This document shows positions 43,633 to 56,600 of a stretch of 64,000 bases of DNA, piece by piece; position 1 is the stretch's first letter; each line of letters starts with the position of its first letter. The stretch is taken from NCBI RefSeq assembly GCF_900110655.1, contig NZ_FOEQ01000006.1, positions 1 to 64,000 of the forward strand, written 5' to 3'. Position numbers and translations under genes: made by a program. Under the pieces are notes generated by a model. That model made no database searches. It saw only the letters and a program-made list of their open reading frames with translations, and had not been told where the DNA came from. The DNA is from Pseudomonas soli (GTDB lineage Bacteria; Pseudomonadota; Gammaproteobacteria; Pseudomonadales; Pseudomonadaceae).

Positions 43633-45197
43633 CCGCCAGAGAGCAGAGACGCCAACCCATTTCCACCGGCTCCGAATGGACGTTCGAGCTGATCCAGACG
43701 TACGACCGCGAGATCAGTCGCCTGGCCGCCCGCTACGCCCTGGATACCTACCCCAACCAGATCGAAGTCATCACCGCCGAACAGATGATGGACGCCTACG
43801 CCTCGGTGGGCATGCCACTGGGCTATCACCACTGGTCCTACGGCAAACAGTTCCTCAGCACCGAGAAGTCCTATAGTCGGGGCCAGATGGGCCTGGCGTA
43901 CGAGATCGTTATCAATTCCGATCCGTGCATCGCCTACCTGATGGAAGAAAACACCATGTGCATGCAGGCACTGGTGATCGCCCACGCCTGCTATGGCCAC
44001 AACAGTTTCTTCAAGGGCAACTACCTGTTTCGCACCTGGACCGACGCCAGTTCGATCATCGACTACCTGGTGTTCGCCAAGCAGTACATTGCCCAGTGCG
44101 AGGAGCGTCATGGCATCGACGCCGTCGAGGACCTGATCGACTCCTGTCATGCGCTGATGAACTATGGCGTGGATCGCTACAAACGCCCCTACCCCATCTC
44201 CGCCGAAGAAGAACGGCGCCGGCAGAAGGAGCGTGAAGAGCACCTGCAACGACAGATCAATGACCTCTGGCGGACCATTCCCAAAGGCGTGGAAAAAGGC
44301 GGCGACAGGGACGATGCGCGATTCCCCGCCGAGCCCCAGGAGAACATTCTCTACTTCATCGAGAAGCACGCCCCGCTGCTCGAACCCTGGCAGCGCGAGG
44401 TGGTGCGCATCGTGCGCAAGATCGCCCAGTACTTCTATCCACAACGCCAGACCCAAGTGATGAACGAAGGTTGGGCGACCTTCTGGCACTACACGCTGAT
44501 GAACGACCTCTATGACGAGGGCCTGATCACCGAGGGCTTCATGATGGAGTTCCTCCAGTCTCATACCAGCGTGGTGTTCCAGCCTGGCTTCGACAGCCCC
44601 TACTACAGCGGCATCAACCCGTACGCCCTTGGCTTTGCGATGTACACCGACATCCGTCGCATGTGCGAGGCCCCCACCGAGGAAGATCGCCGCTGGTTCC
44701 CGGATATCGCCGGCAGTGACTGGCTTTCGACCATCAAGTTCGCCATGAGCAGCTTCAAGGACGAAAGCTTCATCCTGCAGTACCTGTCGCCCAAGGTGAT
44801 GCGCGACCTCAAGCTGTTCAGCATCCTCGACGATGACCAGCGTGACGACCTGCTGGTCCCGGCGATCCATGACGAAGCCGGCTACCGCACCATCCGCGAG
44901 CAACTGGCCGCCCAGTACAACCTGGGCAACCGTGAACCCAACGTGCAGATCTGGAGCATTGATCGCCGCGGCGACCGCTCGCTCACCCTGCGCCACCAGC
45001 AGCACAACCGCAAACCCCTGGGTGATTCCACCGAAGAGGTGCTCAAGCACCTGCACCGCCTGTGGGGCTTCGATATCCACCTGGAGACCGTTCAGGGCGA
45101 CCAGGTGATGAAGACCCACCACATGCCGCCACGGGGCGAGCACAGCGAGGCCGGCGACTACGGGCGCATGGACCTGGCCGTGGTGCACCACCTCTAG
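43629..45197 (+). CDS. SpoVR family protein (YcgB-like)
   Basis: 522-residue cytoplasmic protein of the SpoVR family, found in non-spore-formers as YcgB and always near prkA/yeaH in many bacteria. It has the conserved HHWSYGKQF segment (~60-68) and [10 protein letters not shown] (~279-288) with possible metal-binding histidines. The biochemical role is unknown; in Bacillus it is needed for spore cortex formation. Four-base overlap with yeaH shows coupling. Confidence 0.92.
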   Translation: MTAREQRRQPISTGSEWTFELIQTYDREISRLAARYALDTYPNQIEVITAEQMMDAYASVGMPLGYHHWSYGKQFLSTEKSYSRGQMGLAYEIVINSDPCIAYLMEENTMCMQALVIAHACYGHNSFFKGNYLFRTWTDASSIIDYLVFAKQYIAQCEERHGIDAVEDLIDSCHALMNYGVDRYKRPYPISAEEERRRQKEREEHLQRQINDLWRTIPKGVEKGGDRDDARFPAEPQENILYFIEKHAPLLEPWQREVVRIVRKIAQYFYPQRQTQVMNEGWATFWHYTLMNDLYDEGLITEGFMMEFLQSHTSVVFQPGFDSPYYSGINPYALGFAMYTDIRRMCEAPTEEDRRWFPDIAGSDWLSTIKFAMSSFKDESFILQYLSPKVMRDLKLFSILDDDQRDDLLVPAIHDEAGYRTIREQLAAQYNLGNREPNVQIWSIDRRGDRSLTLRHQQHNRKPLGDSTEEVLKHLHRLWGFDIHLETVQGDQVMKTHHMPPRGEHSEAGDYGRMDLAVVHHL

Positions 45198-45257
45198 CGG
45201 CAGCCCACCTCCATTGCCGTCGACAAGGTATCCTGTCGCCAGTAATGGAGGTTCCAC

Positions 45258-46352
45258 ATGCAGATCTACAAGGTTGGCGGCGCCGTGCGCGACCGTCTGC
45301 TCGGCCGTCCGGTCAGCGACGTCGACTGGCTGGTGGTCGGCGCCACGGTCGAACAAATGCAGGCCGAGGGCTTTCGTCCGGTCGGTGCCGATTTTCCGGT
45401 ATTCCTTCACCCCAGGACGGGCGAGGAATATGCCCTGGCCCGTACCGAACGCAAGAGCGGGCGCGGGTATGGTGGTTTCACCTTCCACGCGAGCCCCGAA
45501 GTCACCCTCGAGGAGGATCTGGTTCGTCGCGACCTGACCATCAATGCAATGGCCGAGGACGAGCACGGCAACCTGCACGATCCCTACCATGGCAAGGCAG
45601 ATCTCGAGCAGCGCCTCCTGCGCCATGTTTCCCCGGCATTCGCCGAAGATCCCCTGCGGGTGCTGCGCGTTGCCCGCTTTGCCGCGCGCTACGCGCCCCT
45701 GGGCTTTCGTGTAGCCGATGAGACCTTGCAGTTGATGCGCCAGATCGCCGAATCAGGCGAACTGCAGGCGTTGACCGCCGAGCGCAGCTGGAAGGAGATC
45801 GAGCGCGCATTGATGGAAAGCGAGCCGCAGGTGTTCATTGAGGTGCTACGCAGCTGCGGCGGGCTGAGCGAGCTGATGCCCGAGCTTGAGGGCGCCAGTA
45901 CACTGGCCGCGCTGCACCAGGCGGCAAGGCACCAGCAGCCGCTGGCGGTGCGCTGGGCGTGCCTGCTACGCGGGCTGCAGCCTGCCGCGCTCAAAGCGCT
46001 GAACCAGCGCTTCAAGGCCCCGCGTGAGTGCCAGGAACTGGCGATGCTGGTGGGGGAGTTTGCCGAGCGAGCGGACCAGGCTCCGCAGCTGGAACCTGCA
46101 AGCCTGCTGGAGATGCTGCAGAAGTTTGATGTGTACCGACGGCCGAAGCGCTTCGAGGACTTCATCGCCGCCTGCGAGATGGCGGCGCTGGGTTCAGAGT
46201 ATCCACAAGGCGAGTATTTGCGCGGGGCCGCTGAAGCTGCACGCGCCGTGGATGTCAAGCCGTTGCTTGAAGCCGGGCTTGCCGGCCAGGGCCTGGGTGA
46301 AGCGCTCAAAGGTGAGCGACTGAAGGCGCTCGAAGCCTACAAGGCTGCTTGA
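45258..46352 (+). CDS. cca: tRNA nucleotidyltransferase (CCA-adding)
   Basis: Adds or repairs the CCA end of tRNAs. The 364-residue class II enzyme has [10 protein letters not shown] (7-16) and the metal aspartates DVDW (D21, D23), with the template RRDLTIN/ERSWKEI motifs further on. It ends soon after the tRNA-binding domain and lacks the C-terminal HD phosphodiesterase domain of E. coli Cca (412 residues), so only the nucleotidyltransferase activity is expected. GGAGG precedes the ATG. Confidence 0.93.
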   Translation: MQIYKVGGAVRDRLLGRPVSDVDWLVVGATVEQMQAEGFRPVGADFPVFLHPRTGEEYALARTERKSGRGYGGFTFHASPEVTLEEDLVRRDLTINAMAEDEHGNLHDPYHGKADLEQRLLRHVSPAFAEDPLRVLRVARFAARYAPLGFRVADETLQLMRQIAESGELQALTAERSWKEIERALMESEPQVFIEVLRSCGGLSELMPELEGASTLAALHQAARHQQPLAVRWACLLRGLQPAALKALNQRFKAPRECQELAMLVGEFAERADQAPQLEPASLLEMLQKFDVYRRPKRFEDFIAACEMAALGSEYPQGEYLRGAAEAARAVDVKPLLEAGLAGQGLGEALKGERLKALEAYKAA

Positions 46353-46353
46353 T

Positions 46354-46398
46354 CTGCCCGGCCTCTTCGCAGGTAGAACCGCGAAGAGGCCGGGGCAG
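46354..46398. terminator. Long REP-type hairpin between convergent cca and folK
   Basis: A 17-bp stem with one mismatch (46354-46370 with 46381-46398, loop of ten) with the REP core CGGCCTCTTCGC lies between the two convergent stops. It can act as a bidirectional terminator. Confidence 0.72.
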
Positions 46399-46399
46399 G

Positions 46400-46909
46400 C
46401 TAAGCGGGGGTCAACTGCAACCCGCGCCATTCGAACGGTACCGGCGCCAGTACCTGCTCGATGCGCGCCTCCCGCCACAACTGCCCCATGGACCTGCCCT
46501 CGCCCGGGTGCACCAACTCCGGGGCCAGCAAGGACAGCGGCCAGAGCACGAAGGCGTTCTTCAGGATCTCCGCGCGCGGCAGCACCAGGCCATCGAAGGT
46601 CCCGCACAGGTCATCGAACATCAGTACGTCGATATCCAGTGGCAGCCCCTTGCGGTCCGGCGCGTAGCGGCCATTGTCGGCCTCGATGAACTTGAGCCGG
46701 CGATCGAGTTCCAGCAGCGGCAGTTCGGTGCGCCCGCGCACCACCAGGTTGTAGAACGGGCCACTCTTGATCCCCACGGCCTGGCTCTCGAACACCGCGG
46801 AACACTGCATGTCTTTGAGGATGCCGGCGAGGGCATCGAGCCCGGCGCACAAGTGCCGCTCACGCTCGATGTTGCTGCCCAGCCCAAGGTATACCGTGCT
46901 CAGAGACAT
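46400..46909 (-). CDS. folK: 6-hydroxymethyl-dihydropterin pyrophosphokinase
   Basis: Pyrophosphorylates 6-hydroxymethyl-dihydropterin for folate synthesis. The 169-residue protein shows YLGLGSNI (7-14), FYNLVV, and DRKGLPLDIDVLMFDD with the metal-binding DID (residues ~94-96). It overlaps the end of folB by ten bases, so the two folate enzymes are translated together. Confidence 0.94.
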   Translation of the reverse strand: MSLSTVYLGLGSNIERERHLCAGLDALAGILKDMQCSAVFESQAVGIKSGPFYNLVVRGRTELPLLELDRRLKFIEADNGRYAPDRKGLPLDIDVLMFDDLCGTFDGLVLPRAEILKNAFVLWPLSLLAPELVHPGEGRSMGQLWREARIEQVLAPVPFEWRGLQLTPA

Positions 46910-47256
46910 CCGCGCTCGATCTCCACGCCAACACCACCACGGGCCGCCGGTACCGCGCCCGGCTTGGTGAGTTTCAGGCGCACCCAGGGAATGTTGAATT
47001 CCGCCATCAACACCGCGACCAAGCGCTCGGCGAAGGTCTCGACCAGCTCGAAACGGGCCTGTTCGGCGAACGCCTGGATACGTGCCGAGACACTGGCATA
47101 GTCCAGTGCCAGCGACAGGTCGTCACCGGCCGCCGCCGGACGGTTGTCCCAGGCGAAGCTCAGGTCCAGGCGCAGGCACTGGCGAATATCCCGCTCCCAG
47201 TCATAGGCGCCGATCACGGTATCGACTTCCAGGCCTTCGATGAACACTCTGTCCAA
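46900..47256 (-). CDS. folB: Dihydroneopterin aldolase
   Basis: Splits dihydroneopterin to 6-hydroxymethyl-dihydropterin, the substrate of FolK. The 118-residue protein has the family start [21 protein letters not shown] with the catalytic Glu/Lys region and a normal C-terminus. The best start is TTG at 47256, with GGAGA seven bases upstream; a longer frame from 47280 lacks family similarity in its first eight residues. It is divergent from plsY. Confidence 0.9.
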   Translation of the reverse strand: MDRVFIEGLEVDTVIGAYDWERDIRQCLRLDLSFAWDNRPAAAGDDLSLALDYASVSARIQAFAEQARFELVETFAERLVAVLMAEFNIPWVRLKLTKPGAVPAARGGVGVEIERGCL

Positions 47257-47330
47257 GCACTTCTCTCCACAGCACGACAAGGGCGACAGGCGCCGTTAGA
47301 ATCAGGGCGTCCTCGCCCGGAATAGTTAGC

Positions 47331-47900
47331 ATGTTTTGGTCACTGGCGCTGCTTGCCTACCTGCTCGGCTCTCTGTCCTTCGCCATTGTCCTGAGCCGCC
47401 TCAGTGGCAGCCCCGACCCGCGCTCCAGCGGTTCCGGCAATGCCGGCGCCACCAACATGCTACGCCTGGCGGGCCGCAAACTGGCGATCCTGACGCTGCT
47501 CGGCGACCTGTGCAAGGGCATGTTGCCTGTGCTGCTTGCTCGCCTGGCCGGACTCGACCAGCAAGAGCAGGCCTGGGTGGGCATCTGCGCAGTGCTCGGT
47601 CACCTGTTCCCAGTGTACTTCCGCTTCAAAGGCGGCAAAGGGGTGGCCACCGCCGCCGGCATGCTGATGGCGCTGTACTTTCCAGCGGCCCTGCTGGCCA
47701 TTGGCGCCTGGCTGCTGACCTTCTACCTGACCCGCACCAGTTCGCTCGCGGCGTTGATCGCCACACCGCTGACGCTGCCCTTGCTGGCCTGGCGCGAGCC
47801 TGAAGCACTGCTGCCGATGACCGTGCTGACGGTGCTGATCGTCTGGCGCCACCGCCGCAACCTGCGTGACCTGTTCGCCGGGCGCGAACGCCACTTCTGA
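47331..47900 (+). CDS. plsY: Acyl-phosphate:glycerol-3-phosphate acyltransferase
   Basis: Inner-membrane acyltransferase making lysophosphatidic acid from acyl-phosphate. The 189-residue protein has five or six hydrophobic helices and the three PlsY loops: [11 protein letters not shown] (34-44), [12 protein letters not shown] (~97-108), and a final WRHRRNL loop. It lies divergent from folB and convergent with tsaD, as in many gamma-proteobacteria. Confidence 0.94.
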   Translation: MFWSLALLAYLLGSLSFAIVLSRLSGSPDPRSSGSGNAGATNMLRLAGRKLAILTLLGDLCKGMLPVLLARLAGLDQQEQAWVGICAVLGHLFPVYFRFKGGKGVATAAGMLMALYFPAALLAIGAWLLTFYLTRTSSLAALIATPLTLPLLAWREPEALLPMTVLTVLIVWRHRRNLRDLFAGRERHF

Positions 47901-47925
47901 TGCATTCGCACAAGCCCGGCTCACT

Positions 47926-48951
47926 TCATACTGCCGGCAACTGCTCCATCGGCCAGCGCGCCTGCACGCTGATCGCCAGGTCCTGCTGCTGCCCGGCCAA
48001 CAGACGCTGGCAACCGGCATAGGCGATCATCGCACCGTTGTCGGTGCAGAAACGTGGGCGGGCGTAGTAGACGTTGCCCTTGATGCTGGTCAGCATCTCT
48101 TCCAACGAAACACGCAAGGCCTTGTTGGCGCTCACGCCGCCGGCGATGACCAGGCGCTTGAGGCCGGTCTGCTTGAGGGCGCGCTTGCACTTGATGGTCA
48201 GAGTTTCCACCACCGCCTGCTGGAACGCCAGCGACACGTCGCAACGGGTTTGCTCGTTGTCGTCCCCGGCATCGCGGCATTGCTGCCAGGTATTCAGGGC
48301 AAAGGTCTTGAGGCCGCTGAAGCTGAACTGCAGCCCGGGGCGGTCGCACATCGGCCGCGGGAACACGAAGCGCCCGAGCGTGCCTTGTTCGGCCAGACGG
48401 GCGATCTCGGGGCCACCCGGATAATTGAGGCCGATCAGCTTGGCGGTCTTGTCGAACGCCTCGCCGGCGGCGTCGTCGAGGCTCTCGCCCAGCAGTTCGT
48501 ACTGGCCGATGCCATCGACCCGCACCAGCTGAGTATGGCCACCTGAAACCAACAAGGCGACGAACGGGAACTGCGGCGGCTGCTCTTCGAGCATCGGCGC
48601 CAGCAGATGGCCCTCCATATGATGCACACCGATCGCCGGAATATCCCAGGCGAACGCCAGTGCCTGGGCGCAAGAGGCGCCCACCAGCAGCGCGCCAACC
48701 AGGCCTGGGCCTGCGGTATAGGCGATGGCGTCGATCTCGGTGGCGACGCAGTCGGCCTCCTGCAGCACCTGGCGTATCAGGGGCAGCATGCGCTTGACGT
48801 GATCGCGCGAGGCGAGCTCGGGCACCACGCCGCCATAGACGCGGTGCAGGTCGATCTGGCTGAACAGCGCGTCGGCCAGCAGGCCGCGTTCACTGTCGTA
48901 TAATGCGACGCCAGTTTCGTCGCAGGATGTTTCCAATCCCAGTACTAGCAT
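47926..48951 (-). CDS. tsaD: tRNA threonylcarbamoyladenosine synthase subunit TsaD
   Basis: Transfers threonylcarbamoyl to A37 of ANN-decoding tRNAs together with TsaB/TsaE. The 341-residue ASKHA protein has the metal histidines in HHMEGH (H111, H115), the FSFSGLKT segment and a complete length. It is divergent from rpsU, as in E. coli. Confidence 0.95.
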   Translation of the reverse strand: MLVLGLETSCDETGVALYDSERGLLADALFSQIDLHRVYGGVVPELASRDHVKRMLPLIRQVLQEADCVATEIDAIAYTAGPGLVGALLVGASCAQALAFAWDIPAIGVHHMEGHLLAPMLEEQPPQFPFVALLVSGGHTQLVRVDGIGQYELLGESLDDAAGEAFDKTAKLIGLNYPGGPEIARLAEQGTLGRFVFPRPMCDRPGLQFSFSGLKTFALNTWQQCRDAGDDNEQTRCDVSLAFQQAVVETLTIKCKRALKQTGLKRLVIAGGVSANKALRVSLEEMLTSIKGNVYYARPRFCTDNGAMIAYAGCQRLLAGQQQDLAISVQARWPMEQLPAV

Positions 48952-49156
48952 GGGTCCGTGCCTTGTGGAGGCTGAATTCGAAGGCGCGCATGATAGTCCC
49001 CGTGCCCGGTGCCGACCAGCGGTTTTCGATCAGAGGCTTTGCATTCCGGCCAGCTAAGGGTTAACATCCGCAACCCTTGAAAACCGACGTTCTCCAGCAC
49101 ACCTTATGTTTTGCCAGGAGCACGTCTACCCCGGTAATGAATTAAGGTAGCCCTGG
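48952..49156. promoter_or_regulatory. tsaD / rpsU divergent promoter region
   Basis: 205 bases with a 7-bp AAGGGTT/AACCCTT hairpin (49056-49062 with 49072-49078). The bases just before rpsU (TAATGAATTAAGGTAGCC) are T/A-rich with a ribosome site. It should carry the rpsU-dnaG-rpoD operon promoter, but I could not assign a single -35/-10 pair. Confidence 0.45.
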
Positions 49157-49372
49157 ATGCCAGCCGTCAAAGTTAAAGAGAACGAACCCTTCGACGTAGC
49201 TCTGCGTCGTTTCAAGCGCTCCTGCGAAAAAGCCGGTGTACTGGCTGAAGTTCGTAGCCGCGAGTTTTACGAGAAGCCGACCGCCGAGCGTAAGCGCAAA
49301 GCCGCTGCCGCTGTTAAGCGTCACGCGAAGAAAGTTCAGCGCGAACAGCGCCGCGCCGTTCGTCTGTACTAA
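49157..49372 (+). CDS. rpsU: 30S ribosomal protein S21
   Basis: 71-residue highly basic small-subunit protein, complete with the family N-terminus ([20 protein letters not shown]) and an Arg/Lys-rich tail. First gene of the macromolecular synthesis operon rpsU-dnaG-rpoD. Confidence 0.97.
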   Translation: MPAVKVKENEPFDVALRRFKRSCEKAGVLAEVRSREFYEKPTAERKRKAAAAVKRHAKKVQREQRRAVRLY

Positions 49373-49403
49373 GTACAGCCGTTCTACGCAAAGCTTCTGC
49401 CAT

Positions 49404-49422
49404 GCCCGGCCTCGTGCCGGGC
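49404..49422 (+). terminator. Internal terminator between rpsU and dnaG
   Basis: A 7-bp stem GCCCGGC/GCCGGGC (49404-49410 with 49416-49422, loop CTCGT) followed by TTAT lies 30 bases after rpsU. E. coli has a partial terminator in this position that keeps dnaG expression low relative to rpsU, so a similar role is likely. The rest of the 278-base gap shows nothing else I can name. Confidence 0.6.
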
Positions 49423-49650
49423 TTATGGTAGCGGTTGCTTGAAACCCTTGGCCATGCGCCTGGGGTGCCCCGGCAAAAGCCATGGGCAACCTGCCTCAAC
49501 GCGTCAGAACTGGTCTTTGGCCAGGCGTGCACGTCTTTTCTGACGAGCCTTCACCGGCTACCGACGAGCACACACCTCTTCCTGCGACACCCCACGCCAA
49601 ACCCGCGCACAAGCGTTTAGACTTGCCAGTTGCCAGATGACGAGACTGCC

Positions 49651-51639
49651 ATGGCCGGGCTAATTCCCCAGAGCTTTATCGATGACCTTCTCAACCGCAC
49701 CGACATCGTCGATGTGGTGAGTTCGCGCATCCAGCTGAAAAAGACCGGCAAGAATCTTTCCGCCTGCTGCCCGTTCCACAAGGAAAAGAGCCCCTCCTTC
49801 ACTGTCAGCCCCGACAAGCAGTTCTACTATTGCTTCGGTTGCGGCGCTGGGGGTAACGCCCTCGGCTTTGTCATGGACCACGACAACCTGGACTTCCCCC
49901 AGGCAGTCGAGGAGCTGGCCCGAGCGGCCGGCATGGAAGTCCCCCGCGAGGAAGGCCGCCGCGGGCAGAAGCCGCGCCAGCCGACAGACTCGCCGCTGTA
50001 CCCCTTGCTCGAGGCGGCCAGCGAGTTCTATCGCCAGGCCCTGCGCAGCCACGCCACCCGCAAGGCGGCAGTGGAGTATCTCAAGGGGCGCGGCCTGTCC
50101 GGCGAGATCGCCCGCGACTTTGGCCTGGGCTTCGCGCCGCCGGGCTGGGACAACCTGCTCAAGCACCTGGGTGCCGACTCGCTGCAACAGAAAGTGATGA
50201 TCGACGCCGGCCTGCTGATCGAGAACGCCGAAAGCGGCAAGCGCTATGACCGCTTCCGCGACCGAGTGATGTTCCCGATCCGCGACAGCCGCGGCCGGGT
50301 CATCGCCTTCGGCGGCCGGGTACTGGGCGACGACAAGCCCAAGTACCTGAACTCCCCGGAAACCCCGGTGTTCCACAAGGGCCAGGAGCTCTACGGCCTG
50401 TACGAGGCGCGCAAGCACAACCGCAACCTCGACGAGATCATCGTCGTCGAAGGCTACATGGACGTCATCGCCCTGGCCCAGCAGGGCTTGCGCAACGCCG
50501 TGGCCACCCTCGGCACGTCCACCAGCGAGGAACACCTCAAGCGCCTGTTCCGCGTGGTGCCCAGCGTGCTGTTCTGTTTCGACGGCGACCAGGCTGGCCG
50601 CAAGGCCGCCTGGCGTGCCCTGGAGGCGACCCTGTCGAGCCTGCAGGACGGTCGCCGCGCACGCTTCCTGTTCCTGCCCGAAGGCGAAGACCCGGACAGC
50701 CTGGTGCGCGCCGAAGGCACCGATGCCTTCCAGGCCCGTATCAACCAGCACGCCCAGCCACTGGCCGATTATTTCTTCGAGCAGTTGAGCAACGAGGCCG
50801 ACCCGCGCTCACTGGAAGGCAAGGCGCACATGGTGACGCTGGCCGCACCGCTGATCGAAAAGGTCCCGGGCGCCAACCTGCGCCAACTGATGCGCAACCG
50901 CCTGAAAGACATCACCGGCCTCGACCCGCAGCAGATGGAGCAACTGGCCCAGAGCGCGCCAGCACCCAGCGCGCCTGATTACGACCCCGGTTACGACTAC
51001 GACGCCATGGCAAGCTACGTGCCTGACCATGGCGACATGCACTACCAGCCCGACTACTCGGCGCCACAACAGGAGCAACGCCCCTGGACGCCGAACAAAG
51101 GTGGCGGCAAGAAGCAGTGGGACGGCAAACCCTGGGACAAGAAAGGTGGCAAGCCGTGGCAGCGCGATGGCCAGCGCGGCGAAGCGCCGCCACGGGTGCC
51201 CGCGCCAGTGGAACCACCGACGCTCTCGGCCTTGCGCACCTTGCTGCATCACCCGCTGCTGGCGGGCAAGGTCGAGGATGCCAGCCACTTCGCCGACGAA
51301 GAGCAACTGTACAGCCAGCTGCTGGTGGCCCTCATCGAGGCCGCGCAGAAGAATCCTAAGCTAAGCTCAATGCAGCTGATCGCGCGCTGGCACGGGACCG
51401 AACAGGGTCGCCTGCTGCGCGCTCTGGCGGAAAAGGAATGGTTGATCGATGCCGACAACCTTGAACAACAGTTTTTCGACACTATAACTAGCTTGTCCGC
51501 TCGCCAGCGCGAGCGCAGCCTGGAACATCTGCTCAGGAAAGCGCGTCTAAGTGAACTGAGTACAGAGGAAAAATCTCAGCTGCTTACCCTGCTGAGCCGT
51601 AATGTTCCCGCACAAAACCCGACCTCATCTGGCGCGTGA
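49651..51639 (+). CDS. dnaG: DNA primase
   Basis: 662-residue replicative primase. CHC2 zinc finger with C40, H43, C61 and C64; Toprim domain with VVEGYMDVIAL (catalytic Glu near 268) and FDGDQAGRKA; a C-terminal DnaB-binding domain. Between these is a low-complexity Gly/Gln/Lys/Pro-rich linker (about 430-520), longer than in E. coli. The ATG at 49651 is chosen by family length (MAGLIPQSF). It lies between rpsU and rpoD. Confidence 0.95.
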   Translation: MAGLIPQSFIDDLLNRTDIVDVVSSRIQLKKTGKNLSACCPFHKEKSPSFTVSPDKQFYYCFGCGAGGNALGFVMDHDNLDFPQAVEELARAAGMEVPREEGRRGQKPRQPTDSPLYPLLEAASEFYRQALRSHATRKAAVEYLKGRGLSGEIARDFGLGFAPPGWDNLLKHLGADSLQQKVMIDAGLLIENAESGKRYDRFRDRVMFPIRDSRGRVIAFGGRVLGDDKPKYLNSPETPVFHKGQELYGLYEARKHNRNLDEIIVVEGYMDVIALAQQGLRNAVATLGTSTSEEHLKRLFRVVPSVLFCFDGDQAGRKAAWRALEATLSSLQDGRRARFLFLPEGEDPDSLVRAEGTDAFQARINQHAQPLADYFFEQLSNEADPRSLEGKAHMVTLAAPLIEKVPGANLRQLMRNRLKDITGLDPQQMEQLAQSAPAPSAPDYDPGYDYDAMASYVPDHGDMHYQPDYSAPQQEQRPWTPNKGGGKKQWDGKPWDKKGGKPWQRDGQRGEAPPRVPAPVEPPTLSALRTLLHHPLLAGKVEDASHFADEEQLYSQLLVALIEAAQKNPKLSSMQLIARWHGTEQGRLLRALAEKEWLIDADNLEQQFFDTITSLSARQRERSLEHLLRKARLSELSTEEKSQLLTLLSRNVPAQNPTSSGA

Positions 51640-51653
51640 GGTCCATGCTCGGG

Positions 51654-51659
51654 TATAAT
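51654..51659 (+). promoter_or_regulatory. rpoD upstream -10 element
   Basis: A perfect TATAAT at 51654-51659 lies in the 67-base gap before rpoD, followed by CCTCGG and a T-run. No good -35 at 17±1 bases is visible. Separate promoters for rpoD next to dnaG are known in E. coli, so a minor rpoD promoter is likely. Confidence 0.4.
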
Positions 51660-51706
51660 CCTCGGCTTGTTTTTTGCCCGCCAAGACCTTCAGTGGATAG
51701 GGTGTT

Positions 51707-53557
<1,851 letters not shown>

Positions 53558-53560
53558 AGA

Positions 53561-53587
53561 AAAACCCCGGCCCAGGCCGGGGTTTTT
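53561..53587 (+). terminator. rpoD rho-independent terminator
   Basis: A stem AAAACCCCGGC / GCCGGGGTTTT (from 53561) with a short CCAG loop and a TTTTT run ends the rpsU-dnaG-rpoD operon four bases past the rpoD stop. Confidence 0.93.
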
Positions 53588-53677
53588 CTTATGTGACAGA
53601 AGGTCGTGGCCCCTGTCTACCCAGCGGGCGGCAAGCCCGTCTACACTCGAATCAGACCCCCTGATCGAGAGGCCGCT

Positions 53678-56600
53678 ATGCCCCTGATGCCGGCCTTCCT
53701 GTTGCTGATCCTGCTCGCCTGGAACACAACGGCCGGCGCCCTGACCCTGACCGACGAGGAACAAGCCTGGCTCAGCGCCCACCAGCAGCTGCGCCTGGGC
53801 GTCGATGCTTCATGGCCGCCGTTCGAATTCCGCGACCAGGAAGGTCGCTACCAGGGATTGGCCGCCGATTACATCGCTTTGATCCAGGAACGCCTGGGGA
53901 TAACCCTCAAGCCGATCGAGCCCAGCAGTTGGACCGAAGTCCTGGCACAGGCACGTAGCAACCAGCTCGACCTGCTCCCCGGAATCATGTCCACCCCGGA
54001 ACGGCAAGCCTACCTGGCCTTCACCCGTCCTTACCTGGACTTCCCGATCGTCATCCTCGCCCACTCCGGCGGCGCGCAACCGCGCAACCTCAAGGACCTC
54101 TATGGCCTGAAGATCGCCGTAGTGGAGAACTATGCCCCTCATGAGCTGCTGCGCACCCACCACCCGGACCTCAACCTGGTGGCCATGCCCAATGTCAGCT
54201 CCGCCTTGCAGGCCCTGGCTACTGATGAGGTAGACGCCGTGGTCGGCGACCTCGCTTCGAGCATCTGGAGCCTTCGCCAACTCAAGCTGGATGGTTTGTA
54301 TGTAAGCGGTGAAACGCCATACCGCTACCAGCTGGCCATGGCCGTGCCGCGGGAACAGAAGATGCTCGTTGGCATCCTCGACAAGGTCATCGCCGACATG
54401 AGCAGTAGCGAAGTCAGCCACATACAGCAGCGCTGGGTAGGCAACGTCGTCGACCAAAGGACTTTCTGGCACGACGTGCTGCTCTACGGCCTGCCGGCCG
54501 TGCTGGTGCTCATGGCGATTCTGGCAGTGGTGATCCGTATCAACCGCCGGCTGAGCTCGGAGATTTCCCGGCGCATCGCCCTGGAACAGGAACTGCGCAG
54601 CAGCGAGTACCACTACCGCGGCCTGATCGAGAGCCTGTCAGCGGTGGCCTGGGAAGCCGATGCCAACGACTTCAGCTACAGCTATGTATCGCCGCACGCC
54701 GAGGACCTGCTCGGCTACCCGACGGGAGAATGGCTCAAGCCGGGCTTCTGGCGCAGCATCCTGCACCCGGAAGATGCCCTGTGGGCGCAGGCCTACTGCG
54801 ACAGCGAAACAGCCGCCGGGCGCGACCACAGCCTGGACTACCGGGTGATCCGCGCCGACGGCCATACGCTATGGGTACGCAACATCGTCAGCATGATCGA
54901 ACACGGCCACAAGTCGCTGATGCGCGGCTTGATGATCGACATCAGCGAAACCAAGCACACCGAAGATGCCCTGCGCCTGTCGGAGCAGAAGTTCGCCTCG
55001 GTGTTCCAGCAGTGCCCGGACATCCTGATCATCGCACGGCACAGCGATGGCTGCCTGCTGGAGGTCAACGAGGCCTTCGAAGAACTGATCGGCCTGAGTC
55101 CGGCGCAAGTGATCGGCCGCACCGCCACCGAGCTCGGCCTGTGGGGCGTGGCCGGTACCGGCCCGGCCCTGCTCGAACGCCTGCATCGCGGCGGCATCCG
55201 CAACCTGGAAATGACCTTCCGCCGCAACAACGGCGAGTTGTTCACCGGGCTGACCTCGGCCGAGACCTTCGACCTCGACGGCATGCCGGCGCTGGTGGTG
55301 GCGATCCGCGATATCAGTCAGTTGAAGGAAACCCAGCAGCAACTGCAGACCTCCGAGGAGAAGTTCGCCAAGGCCTTCCATGCCTCACCCGATGGCCTGT
55401 TGCTGTCACGCCAGAGCGATGGCCTGCTGCTGGAGGTCAACGAAGGCTTCTGCCGCCTCACCGGCTACGACATCAGCCCAACGGTTGACCAGACCTCGCT
55501 GGACCTGGGTATCTGGGTCGACCTCAACGAGCGCCAGCGCCTGGTCGATCAACTGCAGCGTGACGGTTTCGTGCGCGATTTCAGTTGCCACATCCGCCGC
55601 AGCGACGGCCAGATCCGCCTCTGCGAACTGTCCGCCCGACCACTGCCCATTGGCGGCGTCGACTGCATGCTGACCATCGCCCGCGATATCACCGAACGCC
55701 ACCTGATGCAGGAGAAACTGCAACTCGCCGCCACGGTGTTCGAGAACACCGCCGAAGGCGTGCTGATCACCGACACCGACCAGCGCATTAGCGCAGTCAA
55801 CCGCGCGTTCAGCGAAATCACCGGCTACAGCGAAATCGAAGCCCTCGGCCAGACCCCGCGCCTGCTCGCCTCCGGCCAACATGACAGCGCCTTCTACGTC
55901 GCCATGTGGCACCAGTTGACCGCCGAAGGTCACTGGCAGGGGGAAATCTACAACAAGCGCAAGAACGGCGAACTCTACCCCGGCTGGCTGACCATCAGCG
56001 CCGTGCGCAACCACGAACGCGAGATCACCCACTTCGTCGCCGTGTTCGCCGACATTTCCAGTCTGAAGCACGCCCAGGCCAAGCTCGACTACCAGGCCCA
56101 CCACGACCCGCTGACCGGCCTGCCCAATCGCGCCCTGTTCGAAAGCCGCCTGCAGGCCGCACTCAGTTGCGCCCAGGTCTCCAACCGCCAGGGCGCGGTG
56201 CTGTTCCTCGACCTCGACCGCTTCAAGCACATCAACGACAGCCTCGGGCACCCGGTGGGCGACCTGTTGCTCAAGGGTATCGCCCAGCGCCTCAAGGAGC
56301 AGGTGCGTGATGTCGACACCGTGGCCCGCCTGGGCGGCGACGAATTCATCATCCTGCTGCCCGGCCTGCACAAGCCCAGCGATGCCAGCGCCATCGCCAA
56401 CAAGTTGCTGGCCGGCTTCCACGCACCTTTCCAGGCCGGCGAGCACGAGTTCTTCACCAGTGCCAGCATCGGCATCAGCCTATACCCACAAGACGGCACC
56501 GATGTCGCCAACCTGATCCGCAACGCCGACGCCGCCATGTACCGCTCCAAAGCCAAGGGCCGCAACCGGGTCGAGGCCTACACTCGCGAACTGACCACCC

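Noticed and set aside
43587..45626. 679-codon open frame on the minus strand opposite spoVR and cca
   Set aside because: Spans two genuine genes and has no recognisable protein features.
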